Below, in pieces: positions 6,574 through 8,928 of a stretch of 8,928 bases of DNA. The position numbers were made by a program, and so were the translations under genes. The DNA is from Hyphomicrobiales bacterium (GTDB taxonomy: Bacteria; Pseudomonadota; Alphaproteobacteria; Rhizobiales; Beijerinckiaceae): positions 1-8,928 of the forward strand of contig JAQGJO010000410.1 in assembly GCA_028290595.1 (NCBI GenBank), in the 5' to 3' direction. The notes under the pieces were generated by a model. The model did not search any database. It saw only the letters and a program-made list of their open reading frames with translations, and had not been told where the DNA came from. Position 1 is the stretch's first letter. Each line of letters begins with the position of its first letter.

Positions 6574-7859
6574 TAAACGGTGACCTGCGGCTGCCCGAGG
6601 ACAACGATCAAAGCTTCCTTTGCGCCTTCCTGGAAGGCCGCATCCTTGGGAAGCAGGAGCGCGGCGGAACGGATGCGCTGGTGCTGCGGCTCGACGCCGG
6701 GCGGCAGGGTGCCTTTCTCGGCGAGCTGTTTTGCTGCACGCATCAGCCGGTGACGCGCCATGATGATGCCGTTGTCGGTGCCGACAAGGTTCTCCTTAGT
6801 ACGGTCGCAGACGGCGCCCATGCTTTCCTGCAGCGAGGCGTCCTGCATGGCGACGCCTTCGATGCCGCTGAAATAGCGGCCCTCGCGCTGGGCGACGCGG
6901 TCCATCATGTAGTTATTGTGCTTGTTGGCGAGAGGCATGAAGGTGCCGGGAATATATTTCACGTGGATGCCGAGGCCGTCCGTCATCGCCTGCCGCTCGG
7001 CGTGCGTCAGGGCGCGCGCCGGATGATAGTCATAGCTCCAGACCCAGCAGGTCTCGTCATCGATCGGGATCCAGAAATGGCCGTGCATGGGATGATCGCC
7101 GCGCGGCGGCACCGCCGTATAGCTCGGCATGACCCACGGCGTGATGCGCCAGTAGTAATTATCGTTCTCGGCCTTCCTGCGGGCGCCGATGAACAGCCCG
7201 CCGGGGCTTTCGACGACTTCGAAGACCGGCGCCAGATCGTTGAAATTGTATTTGTTGCCGGCGGCGCCTTTCAGCAGCGGGTCATGACCGAAGTCGCCCC
7301 GATGCAGCCATGACGAATGGCTGGAATCGATGCCGCCTTCCATGCCCTGCAGCCAGTTGGTCTCCTGCAATCGCTTGCTGACGAAGCGCTGTTCATCCGG
7401 CACAACGGCGAATTCAAACTCGGGAAGCTCGGGCTGCCGGTCGGCGGGACCCATATAGGTCCACAGAATGCCGCCGCGCTCGACCAGCGGATAGGACTTG
7501 AGCTTGATCTTGTTGGCGTAGCCCGATTCGACAGCCTCGGAGGGAACGTCAACGCATTGGCCGTTCACGTCGTATTTCCAGCCATGGTAGGGGCAGCGCA
7601 GGCCGCAATCCTCGTTGCGGCCAAACCACAGCGAGACGCCGCGATGGGCGCAAAATTCGTCGATCAATCCCAGCCGGCCCTCGGAATCCCGGAAGGCGAG
7701 CAGCCGCTCCGAGAGAATTTTCACGCGCACCGGCGGGCATTCCGGCTCGGACAGTTCGCTCGCCAGCAGAGCGGGAATCCAATAGCAGCGAAACAGATTG
7801 CCCATCGGGGTGTCCGGCCCGGTGCGGGTAATGAATTCGTTCTGCTCGCTCTTCAGCAT
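6573..7859 (-). CDS. Rieske [2Fe-2S] aromatic ring-hydroxylating oxygenase, alpha subunit (phthalate 4,5-dioxygenase type)
   Basis: From the ATG at 7859 the protein has 428 residues. The Rieske motif CxH-x16-CxxH is intact (C70, H72, C89, H92, in FCAHRG and LRCPYHGW). The catalytic segment NWLQGMEGGIDSSHSSWLHR gives D178 and the mononuclear-iron ligands H181 and H186; D340 in MQDAS is the probable third ligand. This pattern, with the start MLKSEQNEFITRTGPDTPMG, is that of phthalate 4,5-dioxygenase and related O-demethylases and oxygenases, which take electrons from a separate reductase. Such enzymes hydroxylate aromatic acids or remove O-methyl groups. The start at 7859 fits family N-termini and has GGGTGGA close upstream; ATG 7898 would add 13 atypical residues and lacks a ribosome site. 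No reductase or ferredoxin gene is visible. It is the first gene of the - strand operon, coupled to the dehydrogenase. Confidence 0.94.
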   Translation of the reverse strand: MLKSEQNEFITRTGPDTPMGNLFRCYWIPALLASELSEPECPPVRVKILSERLLAFRDSEGRLGLIDEFCAHRGVSLWFGRNEDCGLRCPYHGWKYDVNGQCVDVPSEAVESGYANKIKLKSYPLVERGGILWTYMGPADRQPELPEFEFAVVPDEQRFVSKRLQETNWLQGMEGGIDSSHSSWLHRGDFGHDPLLKGAAGNKYNFNDLAPVFEVVESPGGLFIGARRKAENDNYYWRITPWVMPSYTAVPPRGDHPMHGHFWIPIDDETCWVWSYDYHPARALTHAERQAMTDGLGIHVKYIPGTFMPLANKHNNYMMDRVAQREGRYFSGIEGVAMQDASLQESMGAVCDRTKENLVGTDNGIIMARHRLMRAAKQLAEKGTLPPGVEPQHQRIRSAALLLPKDAAFQEGAKEALIVVLGQPQVTV

Positions 7860-7879
7860 CGGTCCACCCTGCGGTTGTT

Positions 7880-7895
7880 CCTCCGGAATCGGAGG
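7880..7895 (-). other. Small hairpin in the 5' leader of the Rieske gene
   Basis: CCTCCG and CGGAGG (7880-7885 and 7890-7895) are exact complements around a 4-nt loop, 20 bp upstream of the likely Rieske start. On the - strand the inner arm contains GGAGG, which could otherwise act as a distal ribosome site, so the fold could mask it. The stem is short and may be chance. Confidence 0.25.
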
Positions 7896-7959
7896 CATTT
7901 CAGCAAGGGTATGGGGTGTGATGCACCACCGTCACAATTGGGATAGTTCGAAACGGAGT

Positions 7960-7976
7960 TATAGCTAAAGGCTATA
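7960..7976. promoter_or_regulatory. 17-bp palindromic operator, copy 1 (Rieske-proximal)
   Basis: TATAGCTAAAGGCTATA has 6-bp arms TATAGC/GCTATA around five bases. It is nearly identical to the second palindrome at 8005-8021 (14 of 17 bases). It overlaps TATAAC on the - strand (7963 to 7958), a five-of-six match to a -10 box for the Rieske operon, although no good -35 is seen. Overlap with a -10 would suit a repressor. The binding protein is not identifiable: GntR, MarR, TetR or LysR types could all use such a dyad (it also contains T-N11-A). Confidence 0.65.
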
Positions 7977-8004
7977 CCGGAGATGCCCCCCTCGACGGCT
8001 CATC

Positions 8005-8021
8005 TATAGCCATTGGCTATA
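8005..8021. promoter_or_regulatory. 17-bp palindromic operator, copy 2 (tctC-proximal)
   Basis: TATAGCCATTGGCTATA is a perfect 7-bp dyad (TATAGCC/GGCTATA) around ATT. Its centre is 45 bp from that of copy 1. It overlaps TATATG (8018-8023), a weak four-of-six -10 candidate for the rightward gene, so each divergent promoter may have its own copy. Two closely matching dyads in one 250-bp spacer are very unlikely by chance and indicate co-regulation of the oxygenase operon and the binding-protein gene. Confidence 0.68.
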
Positions 8022-8109
8022 TGAACCTGTTGGCGATCATGGGTTCTCGCGCGCCACATCCCTGTTATGAGCAGCCTGTTAAGAGCTGATGGCTCAACAA
8101 CCAGTGGGG

Positions 8110-8928
8110 ATGAACGCCGTGTATCGTAAGGCTTTAGCATTTGCCGTAGCAGCCGCTGCCGTCTCCTGCGGCGTCACCGTCGCGTCGGCGAGTGACGATG
8201 CTGTCGCCAATTTCTACAAAGGCAAACAGGTCAGCGTTGTCGTCGGCTCATCGCCGGGCGGCGGATATGACCTCTATGGCAGGCTTGTCTCGCGCTACAT
8301 CGGCAAGTACATCCCCGGCAATCCCAGGGTCATCGTCAACAACATGCCGGGTGCGGCCAGCGTCGTCGCGCTTCAATATATCTACAATATCGCGCCGAAG
8401 GACGGTACCTACATCGGCGCCGTCTATCCCGGCGCCATCATGGAGCCTCTGCTCGGCGATCGCGCCAAGGCCCGATACGACGTCAACAAGCTCAATTACA
8501 TCGGCAGCGCCAACAGCGAGCTGTATGTCTGCGTGACGCGCACCGACACCGGCGTGAAAACCCTCGATGACTTTCTGACAAAGGGCATTATTGTCGGCGC
8601 CAGTGCGGCCGGCGGCTCGACGCGGGACTTTCCAAACCTGCTGAAAACGGTTCTCGGCGCCAAGTTCACCATCGTCAGCGGCTATCCCGGTTCCAACGAG
8701 ATCTCGCTGGCGGTGGAGAAGAACGAGGTTCAGGGCGTCTGCGGCATCGGCTGGTCCAGCGTGGCCTCGACGCGCCCGCAATGGATCGACGGCAGCGACG
8801 CCAAGATCATCGCGCAGGAAGGACTCAAGTCGTCGTCGCAACTTGACGACAAAAAAGTCGAGATGACGATTTCCCGGGCTGCCGACGAACAGCAACGGCA
8901 GGTCATGAACATGTTCTACGCGCCGCTG
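8110..8928 (+). CDS. Bug/TctC-type tripartite tricarboxylate transporter substrate-binding protein (3' truncated)
   Basis: The frame runs open from ATG 8110 to the window end (273 codons); family members usually have about 320-340, so only the C-terminus is missing. Residues 1-27 form a Sec signal peptide (basic YRK, alanine-rich core, VASA then SDD), so the mature protein is periplasmic. The ligand-binding signature follows: KQVSVVVGSSPGGGYD (39-54), NPRVIVNNMPGA, and APKDGTYIG, typical of the branch with GGGYD. Such receptors bind small carboxylates and feed TctA/TctB permeases; many are orphan genes. ATG 8089 (would add MAQQPVG) and GTG 8119 are in-frame alternatives; the GTG has GGGGA 8 nt upstream and would give MYRKALAF, so it is a real candidate. 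It is divergent from the Rieske operon and shares the twin-palindrome spacer, which supports a role in uptake for this pathway. Confidence 0.9.
   Translation, partial: MNAVYRKALAFAVAAAAVSCGVTVASASDDAVANFYKGKQVSVVVGSSPGGGYDLYGRLVSRYIGKYIPGNPRVIVNNMPGAASVVALQYIYNIAPKDGTYIGAVYPGAIMEPLLGDRAKARYDVNKLNYIGSANSELYVCVTRTDTGVKTLDDFLTKGIIVGASAAGGSTRDFPNLLKTVLGAKFTIVSGYPGSNEISLAVEKNEVQGVCGIGWSSVASTRPQWIDGSDAKIIAQEGLKSSSQLDDKKVEMTISRAADEQQRQVMNMFYAPL

Noticed and set aside
7860..7898. ATG 7898 as the Rieske start
   Set aside because: It has no ribosome site and adds a proline/glutamine-rich tail not expected in the family; MLKSEQNE at 7859 is the typical start.
6681..7946. Two long + strand frames (6681-7313 and 7317-7946) over the Rieske gene
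   Set aside because: The opposite strand encodes intact Rieske and iron-site motifs; these are shadows.
8155..8172. Lipoprotein signal (Cys20) in the tctC-like protein
   Set aside because: The residues before the cysteine (AVS) do not make a good lipobox, and a clear VASA signal-peptidase I site follows.
8248..8895. A 215-codon - strand frame over the tctC-like gene
   Set aside because: It is antisense to a + frame with signal peptide and family motifs.
1..8928. tRNA, rRNA, CRISPR array, transposase, attachment sites or toxin-antitoxin genes
   Set aside because: No supporting structure or motif was seen on either strand by reading; nothing suggests a mobile element beyond the short intergenic repeat.

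Overview
This 8.9-kb window looks like part of an alphaproteobacterial chromosome, probably Rhizobiales (Bradyrhizobium, Rhodopseudomonas or a relative). The grounds are GC-rich coding sequence with strong third-position GC bias, densely packed genes, the gene families present, and an intergenic inverted repeat (about 5356-5404) that I recall as a common dispersed element in that order. This is inference from composition and memory, not a database match. The content is a catabolic gene cluster, most likely for an aromatic or related carboxylic acid. No RNA gene, insertion sequence or CRISPR array was seen.

Layout, left to right. (1) The 3' part of an atypical short-chain dehydrogenase/reductase-like gene on + (1-808) overlaps, tail to tail, a LysR-type regulator gene on - (793-1740). 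(2) A divergent control region (1741-1858) holds nested palindromes and a sigma70-like promoter. (3) A + strand operon follows: a divergent dihydrodipicolinate-synthase-family aldolase/lyase (1859-2845), a GC-rich hairpin, a possible 19-codon leader ORF (2908-2967), an ACMSD-like amidohydrolase/decarboxylase (2964-3983) and an MFS transporter of aromatic-acid-symporter type (3980-5356). (4) A convergent spacer (5357-5466) holds two inverted repeats; the second has the features of an intrinsic terminator for the - strand. (5) A - strand operon holds a phthalate-dioxygenase-type Rieske oxygenase alpha subunit (6573-7859) translationally coupled to a zinc-dependent medium-chain dehydrogenase (5467-6573). 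(6) A second divergent control region (7860-8109) carries two near-identical 17-bp palindromes. (7) A Bug/TctC-type periplasmic substrate-binding protein gene on + (8110-8928) is cut by the window end.

Working model (inference): substrate enters through the MFS permease and/or a tripartite transporter fed by the TctC-like receptor. The Rieske oxygenase hydroxylates or O-demethylates it, the dehydrogenase oxidises the product, the amidohydrolase decarboxylates or hydrolyses an intermediate, and the Schiff-base lyase cleaves or hydrates a downstream keto acid. LysR probably controls the + operon from the palindrome beside its own start codon. The paired palindromes probably control the Rieske and tctC promoters through a regulator not encoded here. 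No ring-cleavage dioxygenase, Rieske reductase/ferredoxin or TctA/TctB membrane gene is visible, so the pathway is incomplete in this window and the substrate cannot be named.
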